Of a stretch of 64,000 nt of DNA, positions 1 through 8,852 are shown one piece after another. The translations under genes were made by a program, and so were the position numbers. How positions within the stretch are numbered: the stretch's first letter is position 1; every line of letters begins with the position of its first letter. The DNA comes from Halovenus halobia (GTDB taxonomy: Archaea; Halobacteriota; Halobacteria; Halobacteriales; Haloarculaceae): the NCBI RefSeq assembly GCF_051414135.1, contig NZ_JBLKOA010000001.1, forward strand, positions 248,001 to 312,000, written 5' to 3'. Under the pieces are notes generated by a model. It had not been told where the DNA came from. It was given only the letters and a program-made list of their open reading frames with translations, and did not search any database.

Positions 1-185
1 CCGTCCTCGAAGGGCGTGATTGCGGGCAGTTCGGCCGGCGAGATGTGGCCGATTTCTGTCGACTCGACGCTGTCGACAATGTGTGAGACGGCGGTGAGAC
101 TCGCCATCCCGGGCGCGGCGAGGCCAACGAGCAACGTCTGTCCAGATTCGACGTCTGGACAGTTGATTGTAAAACTCCGTGACAT
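1..185 (-). CDS. PAC2 family protein (5' part only)
   Basis: Only the first ~61 codons are in the window; the gene runs off the left edge. It begins MSRSFTINCPDVESG and contains LLVGLAAPGMASLTAVSHIV, resembling the N-terminus of haloarchaeal PAC2 (proteasome assembly chaperone-like) proteins, in which a short beta strand leads into a Gly-rich G(L/M)AAPGM turn. The ATG at 185 is the first start in frame. The role in archaea is not established; proteasome assembly is inferred from eukaryotic PAC2. Confidence 0.6.
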   Translation of the reverse strand, partial: MSRSFTINCPDVESGQTLLVGLAAPGMASLTAVSHIVDSVESTEIGHISPAELPAITPFED

Positions 186-238
186 ACGGTGTATGATTCG
201 GCTGACCCCGGATAAAACGCTGGAAAGGCCGGAGAGGG

Positions 239-568
239 TCAAGAAAGCAAGACAAACAGATTCCAGGCGGTCACGGCCACGCCGACGACGGCCAGTGCGA
301 GGGGAATCGCAACCCGTCCTGGCGTTCCAACGAGATACCAGACAAGGAAACACGCCCCAATAAATGACAGCTTCACGCCGAGAAATCCAGAGACACCGCC
401 GTATTCGAGGGCGTATAGGGCGACGGGCCCTGCCTCTCCTGTTCCCTCTCCGTGGAGGCCAAGCAGTGTCGTGACTGCGTCACCGAGGCCGTAGAACAGA
501 ACTGCAACGACCCACAGCACTGGCTGATTGTCGACCACCGTCGCGACAAGTCCGGTACTTCCTGACAC
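239..568 (-). CDS. Small multi-pass membrane protein, unknown function
   Basis: 109 residues, GTG start (MSGSTGLVATVVDNQ). Three or four hydrophobic segments are visible (about residues 17-35, 57-79 and 85-108), with a short acidic loop (HGEGTGEAG) after the first. The pattern FYGLGDAVTTLLGL followed by GGVSGFLGVKL is typical of small conserved haloarchaeal membrane proteins, but I cannot assign a function. It sits between the PAC2 gene and another small membrane protein on the same strand. Confidence 0.65.
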   Translation of the reverse strand: MSGSTGLVATVVDNQPVLWVVAVLFYGLGDAVTTLLGLHGEGTGEAGPVALYALEYGGVSGFLGVKLSFIGACFLVWYLVGTPGRVAIPLALAVVGVAVTAWNLFVLLS

Positions 569-605
569 ACTCGGCGATTTGCACGCAGATATGTAAGTGT
601 ATTCG

Positions 606-791
606 TTATAGCACGACGAGCACTGTCGCCGCCGCTGCTGCTGTCAGCACGAACAACACGAGAAAATCAACGAAGGGCGAAATGTACGCAGTCGACTGTG
701 TGCCCGACTGCTCCTCGTCTACGTCCGTCGACGCTCTACCGGATTCCGCCCGTCCCATACCCTCAGCTTCAGGACTGAGTTGCTTAAACAT
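606..791 (-). CDS. Short single-span membrane protein, unknown
   Basis: 61 residues from the ATG at 791 (MFKQLSPEAEGMGRAESG); a second ATG 11 codons in is also possible. The first half is hydrophilic and acidic; residues ~38-61 are one hydrophobic helix (FVDFLVLFVLTAAAAATVLV) ending at the C-terminus, like a tail-anchored protein. A long upstream extension of this frame overlaps the FAH gene antisense and is not believed. Function unknown. Confidence 0.5.
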   Translation of the reverse strand: MFKQLSPEAEGMGRAESGRASTDVDEEQSGTQSTAYISPFVDFLVLFVLTAAAAATVLVVL

Positions 792-828
792 CGCCCTGCA
801 ATTATCGACGCTGAAAATTGGGCCGGAC

Positions 829-1788
829 TCACTCGACCGTATTTTCGAGTGTCCCGACGCCGTCAACGTGCAGTGCAACAGTATTGCCCGATTCGAGGAA
901 CTGACCGAGCTCGAGGCCACAGCCCTCGCCGACAGTTCCACTACCGAGAATGTCGCCGGGATAGAGTGTCTCGCTTTGAGAGACGTGTGCCACGATGTCG
1001 GCGAAGGAGTGATACATCTCTCCCGGTGTTCCCTCTGACCACGTCTCACCGTCAATTTCGGCGCGCATCTGTGCCGATTCCGGGTCGAAGGCGTCGGCTG
1101 TGATGAGATACGGCCCGAAAGCGTTCGCGAAATCCTTCCCTTTGGCTGGGCCGAGGCGGGCCTCCATCTCCTGGCCCTGGATGTCTCTCGCGCTGAAGTC
1201 GTTAAAGATGGTATAGCCGGCGATATACTCGTCTGCGTTCTCGGCCGGTATTTCGGTCCCTTTCTTGCCGACGACGGCAGCAATTTCGAGTTCGTAATCC
1301 ATGAGGTTGGAGTACTCGGGCCACTGGATTGTCTCGCCAGTGCCGACGACGCTGTCGGCGTTGCTCTTGTAGTAGACGGGCATCTCGTACCAGACATCTG
1401 GTGGGTCCTCACCCATCGCGTTCTTGACGTGCTCCTCGAACACCATGAAATCACGAAGCGAGTTGGGCCGTGGCACCGGGGCGAGTAGGTCCACCTCGGC
1501 CTCCTCGAACCGCAGTTGCCCCCCGCTGGGTCCGGTTTCCGCGTCCGTCTCGCTGGCGTACTCACGGGCGCGTTCGGCCGCGTCCATCGCGCGGTCCCCG
1601 CGTTGCAGGAACTCGACCATTCTCGGCGGCGCGTGGGCCTGTGCAATCGTCTCGGGGTCAGCCTCACCGTCGGCGTCGAGTGCTCCAGCGTAGGCGGTGG
1701 TTACGTCGACCAACTCGTCGTCGTCGACGACGCCAACCCGGCGCTTCGTCCCAACGCGCGTCTCGACAGCGAAACTGGCGAGTTTCAT
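829..1788 (-). CDS. Fumarylacetoacetate hydrolase (FAH) family protein
   Basis: 319 residues starting MKLASFAVETRVGTKRRVGV; in-frame extension upstream of this ATG looks non-coding. FAH-fold marks are visible: NSLRDFMVFEEHVKNA (start of the catalytic domain), a metal-ligand-like DYELEIAAVVG, and IFNDFSARDIQGQEM. Family members hydrolyse or decarboxylate oxo-acids (fumarylacetoacetate, acylpyruvates, HHD-type intermediates) using Mg2+ or Mn2+; the substrate cannot be read from sequence. The gene stands alone on its strand with a 226-bp gap upstream. Confidence 0.85.
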   Translation of the reverse strand: MKLASFAVETRVGTKRRVGVVDDDELVDVTTAYAGALDADGEADPETIAQAHAPPRMVEFLQRGDRAMDAAERAREYASETDAETGPSGGQLRFEEAEVDLLAPVPRPNSLRDFMVFEEHVKNAMGEDPPDVWYEMPVYYKSNADSVVGTGETIQWPEYSNLMDYELEIAAVVGKKGTEIPAENADEYIAGYTIFNDFSARDIQGQEMEARLGPAKGKDFANAFGPYLITADAFDPESAQMRAEIDGETWSEGTPGEMYHSFADIVAHVSQSETLYPGDILGSGTVGEGCGLELGQFLESGNTVALHVDGVGTLENTVE

Positions 1789-2014
1789 GTAGCCACCCCC
1801 ATGGACGTCGCAAGTGGTCTCAGCGAGCAGGCACTGCCGTCTTCGCGTCCATTCCTCAGGTCGGCTACCGGACAGCTCGCAAACATACCTCAAACGGCGG
1901 CGGCCATCGTTGTATAGTTTCGGCCAAGGGACTGAAGCGAATTTCAGTAATTACGACTACAGAATTTTAATTCAGATTACACTTATCCCTGTACAGCCCC
2001 TCGAACTAGATACA

Positions 2015-2275
2015 ATGGCAAAACACTACAGTTCCCAGCACGATTCGGTCGAATCGGTCACAAGTGCCTACATCGCAGTGGCACTGTTGGCTGCAGCTAT
2101 CGTCGCGCTCAGCCACGTACTCCCCGTCGTAGTCGGTGCCAGCCTGTTGGTGACTGTCGGGGTCGCAGCTCGGGTAAGCGACCCGCCCCGACGCGAGGGC
2201 GGCTTACTGTTGGCCGCGGTCCGGCACAAGACGGCACTCGTGAGCGAGCCAGCACACGAGAGCTGTCCCCGCTGA
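2015..2275 (+). CDS. Small membrane protein, unknown
   Basis: 86 residues from ATG 2015 (MAKHYSSQHDSVESVTSAY). A hydrophobic stretch spans residues ~17-50 (IAVALLAAAIVALSHVLPVV and on), followed by a basic/polar tail (SDPPRREGG). The upstream region 1789-2014 is AT-rich and probably carries its promoter. I do not recognise the family; coding is supported by codon composition and a hydrophobic core with charged ends. Confidence 0.5.
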   Translation: MAKHYSSQHDSVESVTSAYIAVALLAAAIVALSHVLPVVVGASLLVTVGVAARVSDPPRREGGLLLAAVRHKTALVSEPAHESCPR

Positions 2276-2353
2276 CTGCCGCCGACGACTTCTTGATTAC
2301 CTGATTTTGCGCTATCCCACTGTCTTTTAGCCGTGGCTCTTCTATAACGCTGT

Positions 2354-3091
2354 GTGTGCACACTCACCCTCGCCTGGCAGTGTTTCGAGGACGCGCCGCT
2401 GCTCGTCGCGGCAAACCGTGACGAACTGCTCGCGCGTCCATCTGAACCGCCCGCTCTCCGCGAGTGGGGTCGGCAGGTGGTCGCACCCCAGGACCGCGAA
2501 GCGGCGGGGACGTGGATCGGATACAACGACGCGGGCGTGCTTGTCGCGATTACGAACCGCTGGACCCCAGAGACAATCGAGGCGGAACGCTCGCGAGGTT
2601 TGCTCGTCCGGGACGCACTCGGCGAAGCGACTGCCGACGACGCGATGCGACTGGTCGAGCGCGAACTTGACGAGCGCTCTTACGATGGGTTCAACCTGCT
2701 TGTTGCCGATACTGCGAGCGCACTGCTCGCGGAGTACGACGGTAACCGACGCATCTCGACGCTCGACCCCGGCGTCCACGTCATCGTCAATGTCGGCGCC
2801 GACGGTCACTACGACATCCCGACCCAGCGCCAGGAAGACGGCCAGGCTCAGGCCGAGAACGCTGACAGACTCCGCTCGACGCTCCGGCCCGAACCCGGCG
2901 AATCCGGAACGGGGTGGCTCGACCGCGCCGCGACGACAATCGCGGACCACGACTACGGCGTCTGTATTCACCGCGACCAGTTCGGGACGCGCTCGTCCTC
3001 GCTGTTGTATTTCGGCGAGGAAACGCGCTATCGCTACGCCGACGGCCCACCCTGTGAAACTGCGTTTGAGCCGGTCGATATTCCCTTCTGA
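2354..3091 (+). CDS. NRDE (TANGO2-like) family protein
   Basis: 245 residues with a GTG start giving MCTLTLAWQCFEDAPLLVAANRDE. The N-terminal Cys2 and the NRDE motif (about residues 21-24) define the family; WIGYNDAGVLVAITNR and SRGLLVRDAL follow as expected. Cys2 could become an N-terminal nucleophile after Met removal, as in Ntn-fold enzymes; this is inferred from fold relationships. Eukaryotic TANGO2 is linked to heme and lipid handling; the archaeal role is unknown. The start is set by the Cys2 position. Confidence 0.85.
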   Translation: MCTLTLAWQCFEDAPLLVAANRDELLARPSEPPALREWGRQVVAPQDREAAGTWIGYNDAGVLVAITNRWTPETIEAERSRGLLVRDALGEATADDAMRLVERELDERSYDGFNLLVADTASALLAEYDGNRRISTLDPGVHVIVNVGADGHYDIPTQRQEDGQAQAENADRLRSTLRPEPGESGTGWLDRAATTIADHDYGVCIHRDQFGTRSSSLLYFGEETRYRYADGPPCETAFEPVDIPF

Positions 3092-3212
3092 AGCGCTCTC
3101 ACTGTGGACTGTCGTATCGTGTGCTCCCACAACTGTTCCTCCGTCACCGGAACACATCGGCCGCAGTGAATCGAAGGTCAAATTTATCCGGCCAACCTAC
3201 GGTGTATCGAAC

Positions 3213-3563
3213 ATGAGTACGCAGACTGCCGAAGACGAACTCTCCGAGGACGAATACCGGGGGCTGGAACTCATCCGCGAGACTGGCGGCATCCACCAGA
3301 GCAACTTCTGGAAAGAGCTGGATGTCTCCTCCCGGAAGGGGAGCCGAATCGTCGAATCGCTGGTCGAGAAAGAACTGATCGACCGCGAAGAAACGGTCCA
3401 CGACGGCCACAACACCTACTATCTCTCTCCGACGGCTGCCGACCTCGAATTTTCGCTGTTGATGGCCGGTGACATGCTCTCGCCGTTTGTCGGTGACGAG
3501 GAAGTCGACGCGCAGGGCGACACCTTCTCGCAGTGGGTTATGAACCTCGCGTACGAAGAATAG
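3213..3563 (+). CDS. Winged-helix transcriptional regulator (Lrp/MarR-like)
   Basis: 116 residues. Residues ~12-65 (SEDEYRGLELIRETGGIHQS, then FWKELDVSSRKGSRIVESLV) form a helix-turn-helix with a wing (DREETVHDGHNTYYLSP). The C-terminus is acidic and has no recognisable ligand domain. A TATA-like atttatcc at about 3181-3188 lies ~27 bp before the ATG, so the transcript is probably leaderless and the start at 3213 is supported. The regulated genes are unknown. Confidence 0.8.
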   Translation: MSTQTAEDELSEDEYRGLELIRETGGIHQSNFWKELDVSSRKGSRIVESLVEKELIDREETVHDGHNTYYLSPTAADLEFSLLMAGDMLSPFVGDEEVDAQGDTFSQWVMNLAYEE

Positions 3564-3605
3564 CGACTCTCCGACCGTTTGAAAACGGCCGCAGAAATCC
3601 GCTGG

Positions 3606-4043
3606 TTAGTTGTCTTCGAGCGCGTCGGCAATCCGGTCGAGTGAGCGCCGCATATCGTGCACTTCGTCGCGGAGCTTCCGCATCTCACGGGTGAGTTCTT
3701 CGTTGTCAGAGCCGCTCTCTTCCTGACCGGGTCGGCCAGGTGGGCCGCCGGGGCCGCCACCCATACCGCCGCCCATTCCGCCAGGGCCGCCGCCCATCAT
3801 CCCGCCCATCATCTGTGCGAATGGGTTGCCGCCACCGCCGCCACCCATGTCGCCACCGCCCATCCCGCCCATCATCTCTTCTGGGGGTGCGCGCTCACCC
3901 TCGCCGCCCTCGCCGTCGCCTTCTTCGGCGCGGCGCTGTCGAATCTCCTCGACGCGCTCGCGGAAGGATTTCTCCTCGCCATCTCCGCCCTCTGGTGTGT
4001 TCTCGCCCGCTTCTGAATCCGTGTCTTCAGGTTCTTCTGGCAT
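3606..4043 (-). CDS. Gly/Met-rich protein with C-terminal coiled coil
   Basis: 145 residues in three parts: a highly charged acidic N-terminus (~1-55), a low-complexity Gly/Met/Pro segment (~56-106) made of GGMGGG and GGPGG repeats with an NPFAQMM core, and a C-terminal amphipathic helix (NEELTREMRKLRDEVHDMRR) likely to form a coiled coil. Convergent with the upstream HTH gene and divergent from tyrA. Such Gly/Met linkers are flexible or condensate-prone; no function is known to me. Confidence 0.7.
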   Translation of the reverse strand: MPEEPEDTDSEAGENTPEGGDGEEKSFRERVEEIRQRRAEEGDGEGGEGERAPPEEMMGGMGGGDMGGGGGGNPFAQMMGGMMGGGPGGMGGGMGGGPGGPPGRPGQEESGSDNEELTREMRKLRDEVHDMRRSLDRIADALEDN

Positions 4044-4142
4044 ACTGTCGTGTTTCGTGTCCCGGGGGAAAAGGGTGTCGTCGCTCCATCGTTGGCTGCC
4101 GCACCGAACCGCTTTTGACCTCGCCAGCGCAAACAGCGACAG

Positions 4143-4904
4143 ATGGACGTACTGCTCGTCGGCGCCGGCGCAATGGGTCGCTGGCTCGGCACTGTTCTCA
4201 CCGAGAGTTCCCGCCCAGCCAGTGTCTCGGTGCTCGACACGAACGCCGAGCTAGCAGGCGAGACTGCCGACGCCCTCAACGGGACTGCAGTCACCCCCGA
4301 GACAGTTTCGACGGTAGACCTCGTCTGTATTGCTGTCCCGATTCCCGCCGCAGCCGACGTAATCGCAGCGTACGGAAGCTACGCCGACCGCGCGATTCTC
4401 GATGTCACAGGCACGATGGCGACGCCAGTCGCGGCGATGGCCGACCACGCGCCCGACGCCGAACGCCTCAGCCTCCACCCGCTCTTTGCCCCTGAAAATG
4501 AGCCCGGAAACATTCCTGCAGTCATCGACGCCGGGGGACCGATTACTGACGACGTCCTTGCGGCGCTGGAAGCTCGCGGCAACGATGTCTTCGAGACGAC
4601 TGTCGACGAACACGACCGGGCGATGGAGACAGTGCAGGCCCAGACGCACGCCGCCGTCCTGGCCTTCGGATTGAGCGCGGAGTCGGTCTCCGAGCAGTTC
4701 CAGACACCGGTCTCGGCGGCGCTGACCGACCTGGTCGAACAGGTCACTGGCGGAGAGAGTCGCGTCTACGCTGACATCCAGTCAGCGTTCGATGGTGCTG
4801 AAGACGTCGCCGATGCAGCCCGACAACTCGCCGAGGCAGACGACGCGGAGTTCGACAAATTGTACGAGGCAGCGCGGCTATCCGACACGGACGGCAGTGA
4901 GTGA
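4143..4904 (+). CDS. tyrA: Prephenate (arogenate) dehydrogenase
   Basis: 253 residues. A Rossmann NAD(P)-binding motif GAGAMGRWLG lies at residues 7-16; the family's LHPLFAPE stretch is at about 117-124. The enzyme oxidatively decarboxylates prephenate (or arogenate) in tyrosine synthesis; coenzyme and substrate preference cannot be told. There is no fused chorismate mutase or ACT domain. The stop overlaps the GTG start of the next gene, so the two are probably co-transcribed. aroC (chorismate synthase) lies elsewhere in the window. Confidence 0.88.
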   Translation: MDVLLVGAGAMGRWLGTVLTESSRPASVSVLDTNAELAGETADALNGTAVTPETVSTVDLVCIAVPIPAAADVIAAYGSYADRAILDVTGTMATPVAAMADHAPDAERLSLHPLFAPENEPGNIPAVIDAGGPITDDVLAALEARGNDVFETTVDEHDRAMETVQAQTHAAVLAFGLSAESVSEQFQTPVSAALTDLVEQVTGGESRVYADIQSAFDGAEDVADAARQLAEADDAEFDKLYEAARLSDTDGSE

Positions 4905-6343
4905 GCATGGACGACACACAACGGAACCAAGTACACGACAACGCGAAGTATCTCAGAGAAGTTCGACCAATCGACCCCGAAGAAATCCACGAGTACGTCG
5001 ACGGCCAGCCACACCCAGCGGCCGTCCGACAGGTGCTCAGGGAGTCGGCAGTAGAACTTGGATTACTCGAACGCGCTGACGGGAGTTTCGAGCCGGCTCC
5101 AGACGAACCAGTTTCTGTTTCCTTCGAGGGAGTCGAGGCGCTCCCCCAAGAGCTTGCCTTAGCGGTTGAAGAGCAACTGCTCGACGCCTTTGGCGCGGGC
5201 TGGCCCGACGGGACCGACGGCGACCGTCTGCGAGCGACGATTCGAGATTTCAAACAGCAGTATCTCAGCGGCGGTGAGGTGACCTACGACGAGGTGACGG
5301 CACTGGGCTACGCAATTTATCATCTGCCAACGTACTTCGCGGCGACCCAGCACGTCCTTGCAGACCTGGCGGCTGATGGGCTGCTGTCGGGGTCGCTCCG
5401 CGTGCTCGATGTCGGAGCTGGCGTCGGCGGCCCAGCGCTGGCGCTGGACGCGCTGTTGCCCGACGCGCTGGTCGAGTACCACGCAATCGAACCCAGTGCG
5501 GCCGCCGACGTTCTGGCAGAACTGCTTGACGAGACCGGGCGAAACTTTCACCCGACAATCCACCGCGAGCGCGTCGAGACTGCCGAGGTCGAAGGAGAGT
5601 TCGACCTGATTCTCTGTGCGAACGTGCTCTCGGAACTCGACGACGCCGAGGCAGTCCTGCTGGAGCTGTTCGAGTCACTGTCTCAGGACGGAACGCTCTG
5701 TGCTATCGCCCCTGCCGACCGCAACACGGCAATCGACCTCCGGCAGTTAGAGCGGGCCGTGGAACGCGAGGCGGGCGCAACGATCTACGGGCCGACAGTT
5801 CGACTGTGGCCCCACGAACGCCCCGAGAGCACGTCGTGGTCGTTCGACCGCAAGCCAGATCTGGACGTTCCGGGGTTCCAGCGCCGACTCGACGAGGGCG
5901 AGCGCACGCAAGAGTTCGAGCAGCGCAACAGCGACCGCGAACGTGGTGACGGCGAGTTCATCAATGTCGATGTGCAGTACGCGTACTCACTGCTGCGTCG
6001 CGACGGGACTCGCGCTCTCGATATCGACCTCACTGGCGGTCGCTTCGCAAAACTGGCCGAGAGCGAGAAACACGTCACCGACCGAATCGACCTGGCTGGC
6101 GTCAAACTGAGCCACGACCTCGCCGAGAGCGGGAATCCACTCTTTCTCATCGGCGATGGGAGCGAGATGGTCGACCACTTCGCCGTGTTGACCAAAGAGA
6201 CGCTGCTGAATGGGGATTTAGCTGAAGCCGACTACGGTGATTTCCTCCAGTTTGAAAATGTGCTCGTGCTCTGGAACGACGACGAGGCGGCGTACAATCT
6301 GGTGGTCGATGACGAAACGATTGTCGAGGGACTGCCAGACTAA
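4901..6343 (+). CDS. Rsm22-like small-subunit rRNA methyltransferase
   Basis: 480 residues from the GTG at 4901 (overlaps tyrA stop), or 478 from the ATG at 4907. A class I SAM motif, LDVGAGVGG, lies near residues 168-176, and the post-motif LILCANVLSEL near 241-251, as in mitochondrial Rsm22/METTL17 relatives associated with small-subunit assembly. The upstream helical region (RATIRDFKQQYLSGGEVTYD) also fits. No CxxC cluster like that of some Rsm22 proteins is present; only two Cys occur. Methylation target not determined. Confidence 0.75.
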   Translation: MSMDDTQRNQVHDNAKYLREVRPIDPEEIHEYVDGQPHPAAVRQVLRESAVELGLLERADGSFEPAPDEPVSVSFEGVEALPQELALAVEEQLLDAFGAGWPDGTDGDRLRATIRDFKQQYLSGGEVTYDEVTALGYAIYHLPTYFAATQHVLADLAADGLLSGSLRVLDVGAGVGGPALALDALLPDALVEYHAIEPSAAADVLAELLDETGRNFHPTIHRERVETAEVEGEFDLILCANVLSELDDAEAVLLELFESLSQDGTLCAIAPADRNTAIDLRQLERAVEREAGATIYGPTVRLWPHERPESTSWSFDRKPDLDVPGFQRRLDEGERTQEFEQRNSDRERGDGEFINVDVQYAYSLLRRDGTRALDIDLTGGRFAKLAESEKHVTDRIDLAGVKLSHDLAESGNPLFLIGDGSEMVDHFAVLTKETLLNGDLAEADYGDFLQFENVLVLWNDDEAAYNLVVDDETIVEGLPD

Positions 6344-6406
6344 TCCTCTGTTTGGCTGACACTCAGAGAGCGGAGCCTTGAAAGTCTCGCCCGCCTGAAC
6401 GGTGGT

Positions 6407-7189
6407 ATGAACGATTTCGATATTCTCGTGACGAACGACGACGGGATCGACTCCCCCGGCTTTCACGCGCTCTACGAGGGGCTCTCTGCGGTTGGGTCGG
6501 TGACTGCCGTCGCGCCGGCAGACGACCAGAGTGCTGTTGGTCGGACGGTCTCACAGAGTGTCACCGTCGAGGACCACGAACTTGGGTACGTCATCGATGG
6601 GACGCCTGTGGACTGTGTCGTTGCTGGTCTCTCGTCGCTGTGTCCCGAGACTGACCTCGTTGTCGCGGGCTGTAATCAGGGTGCAAACATGGGAGCGGCA
6701 GTACTGGGCCGGTCCGGGACGGTCAGCGCAGCAGTTGAGTCGGCCTTCCACGGCGTGCCCGGCATCGCGACATCGCTGTATATCCCCAGTCCGGACTGGG
6801 AGAAAGCCGAAGAGATTCCCACCGAGTGGTACGTCCCCGCTGTCGACGCGACGACGTATCTCGTCGACCGCGCATTCGGGTCGGGACTGTTCGAGAAGGC
6901 TGACTACCTGAACATTAACGCGCCGACGACGCGAATCTACAACGGCGAGATGGCGGTTACGCGGCCATCGCAGGTCTACGAACTCGCCGCAGAACAGGAC
7001 GGTAATCAACTCAATCTCGTCAATCCCATCTGGGAGAAACTCGCAAGCGGCGATATCCCGGACTCTGGGGGGACCGACCGGCGGGCGGTTATGGACGGCA
7101 AAATCAGCGTCTCGCCGCTGCAGGCACCACACGTCACCGAACCGTCGGAGCGTCTCGACCAACTGGCCTCGGAGTTCCCGACGAGATAG
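6407..7189 (+). CDS. surE: 5'/3'-nucleotidase SurE
   Basis: 260 residues. The N-terminal ILVTNDDGIDSPGF provides the paired Asp residues that bind the divalent metal; APADDQSAVGR and VAGCNQGANMG carry the other ligands. SurE dephosphorylates nucleoside monophosphates and polyphosphate. The gene is monocistronic on the plus strand, 63 bp after the Rsm22-like gene, and the start is fixed by the strand-1 motif close to the N-terminus. Confidence 0.93.
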   Translation: MNDFDILVTNDDGIDSPGFHALYEGLSAVGSVTAVAPADDQSAVGRTVSQSVTVEDHELGYVIDGTPVDCVVAGLSSLCPETDLVVAGCNQGANMGAAVLGRSGTVSAAVESAFHGVPGIATSLYIPSPDWEKAEEIPTEWYVPAVDATTYLVDRAFGSGLFEKADYLNINAPTTRIYNGEMAVTRPSQVYELAAEQDGNQLNLVNPIWEKLASGDIPDSGGTDRRAVMDGKISVSPLQAPHVTEPSERLDQLASEFPTR

Positions 7190-7238
7190 GGACGCGACTA
7201 CCGGCGGTATTTTGAGCCCTGCCCTCTATCGGGTTGGT

Positions 7239-7709
7239 ATGGCACCGACGACAGGCGACCAGGCACCTGAGTTTGAGGCGTTGCTCTGCACGGGCGAGAC
7301 GTTCCGCTCGACTGAACTATCGGCGGCGCTGGACGGCGGGGGCGTCCTCGTGTTCTTTGGCTTTGCGTTCTCGGCCATCGACGAGAACTGGTGGAAGCGA
7401 TACGACCGAGCGGACTGGGACGAGTTCGACGTGCCAGTGCTGGGCGTGAGTCGTGATGGCCCCTACGCACAGAATGCCTTCATCAGGTATCTCGACAGCC
7501 CGTTCCGGATGTTCTCCGATACTGACGGCAACGCCTCAGAGGCGTTCGACCTGCTCACCGAACGCGGCGGCATGGCAGATACCTCAACCCCAATGCGGTC
7601 AGTGTTCGTCATCGACGACGAGGGCGAAATTGCCTACGAGTGGGTCGGTGACGACTGGATCTCGCCGGTTCCGCGCGAGGAAGTCGAGGCTGCGGTTGCC
7701 GAGCTCTGA
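7239..7709 (+). CDS. Redoxin (AhpC/TSA-like) lacking the peroxidatic Cys
   Basis: 156 residues from ATG 7239. The thioredoxin-fold layout is intact (GDQAPEFEALLCTGETF, VLVFFGFAFSAIDENWW, VPVLGVSRDGPYAQNAF, SVFVIDDEGEIAYEWV, WISPVPREEVEAAV). At the place where peroxiredoxins have FxxxxTxxC the sequence reads FSAIDENWW, with Asp where Cys is expected. The only Cys in the protein is Cys17 near the N-terminus. Peroxidase activity by the standard mechanism is therefore doubtful. It precedes asd by 45 bp. Confidence 0.82.
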   Translation: MAPTTGDQAPEFEALLCTGETFRSTELSAALDGGGVLVFFGFAFSAIDENWWKRYDRADWDEFDVPVLGVSRDGPYAQNAFIRYLDSPFRMFSDTDGNASEAFDLLTERGGMADTSTPMRSVFVIDDEGEIAYEWVGDDWISPVPREEVEAAVAEL

Positions 7710-7754
7710 GTCATTTCCAAACTGTAAAGACCGGTGGTCGACCTATGACGGGGT

Positions 7755-8792
7755 ATGACTGTACGTGCAGGTATCCTGGGCGCGACTGGGGCGGTCGGAC
7801 AGCGGCTTATTCAGTTGCTCGAACCACATCCTGACTTCGAGATTGCGGCACTCACGGCGAGTGCAGAGAGCGCTGGCTCGCAGTACCGCGAGGCAGCGAA
7901 ATGGCGAATCAACATGCCGATTCCGGACTCCGTAGCTGAGATGACTGTTACCGAGACTGATCCCGACGCAGTTTCCGACGACGTCGACCTCATCTTTTCG
8001 TCGCTTCCGTCAAGCATCGGCGAGGAAGTCGAACCGGGGTTCTGTGAGGCAGGCTATCTTGTCTCCTCGAACTCCTCGAACGCCCGCGCAGACGACGACG
8101 TGCCGCTGACGATTCCAGAGATCAACGCCGACCACATCGACCTGATCGAAGTCCAGCGTGACGAGCGTGGCTGGGACGGCGCACTCATCAAGAATCCAAA
8201 CTGCTCGACGATTACGATGGTGCCGCCGCTGGCTGCGCTCGAAGACGCGTTTGGACTCGACAGTGTCACCGTCTCGACGCTGCAGGCTGTCTCGGGCGCT
8301 GGCTACTCCGGCGTCTCGTCGATGGAGATCATCGACAACGCCATCCCGCACATCGGTGGCGAGGAGACGAAAATGGAGACTGAATCGCGGAAACTGCTCG
8401 GCGAGTTCGACGGCGCGGAAGTGTCGTGGCTCGACGCGCAGGTTGACGCCTCCTGCAACCGGATTCCAACGCTTGACGGCCACCTCGAAAACGTCTGGAC
8501 GGACACGACTGAGGACGCAACCGTCGAGGCAGCCAAAGACGCAATGAGGAGCTATCCGTCGCTCGACTTGCACACCTCACCCGAACAGTTGATCCACGTC
8601 TTCGAGCAGCCAGACCGACCACAGCCCCGACTGGACCGGGACGCTGAGAATGGGATGGCGATTGCTGCCGGCGGCATTCAGGAGACCGACAGCGGCCTCC
8701 AGTTCAACTGTCTGGCCCACAACACGCTGCGCGGCGCGGCCGGTGCCTCTGTCCTCAACGGCGAACTCCTTCTCGAACGCGGCTATCTCTGA
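7755..8792 (+). CDS. asd: Aspartate-semialdehyde dehydrogenase
   Basis: 345 residues. NADP-binding GATGAVGQRL lies at residues 9-18, and the catalytic Cys150 sits in KNPNCSTITM. The product, aspartate semialdehyde, feeds lysine, threonine and methionine synthesis. The layout (QAVSGAGYSG, then CNRIPTLDGHLENV) fits the archaeal/fungal-type Asd family, whose members are about 340-360 residues. No adjacent aspartokinase is seen. Confidence 0.93.
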   Translation: MTVRAGILGATGAVGQRLIQLLEPHPDFEIAALTASAESAGSQYREAAKWRINMPIPDSVAEMTVTETDPDAVSDDVDLIFSSLPSSIGEEVEPGFCEAGYLVSSNSSNARADDDVPLTIPEINADHIDLIEVQRDERGWDGALIKNPNCSTITMVPPLAALEDAFGLDSVTVSTLQAVSGAGYSGVSSMEIIDNAIPHIGGEETKMETESRKLLGEFDGAEVSWLDAQVDASCNRIPTLDGHLENVWTDTTEDATVEAAKDAMRSYPSLDLHTSPEQLIHVFEQPDRPQPRLDRDAENGMAIAAGGIQETDSGLQFNCLAHNTLRGAAGASVLNGELLLERGYL

Positions 8793-8852
8793 ACAGACGC
8801 GCCGAGCACGCTGGCACTGTTCACTCCCGTATCCACAGACCAGTACGTATAG

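Noticed and set aside
606..1667. Long minus-strand open frame over the FAH gene
   Set aside because: It reads another frame of the FAH gene with Arg/Ser/Pro-rich shadow composition; only its last 61 codons (606-791) look like a real small gene.
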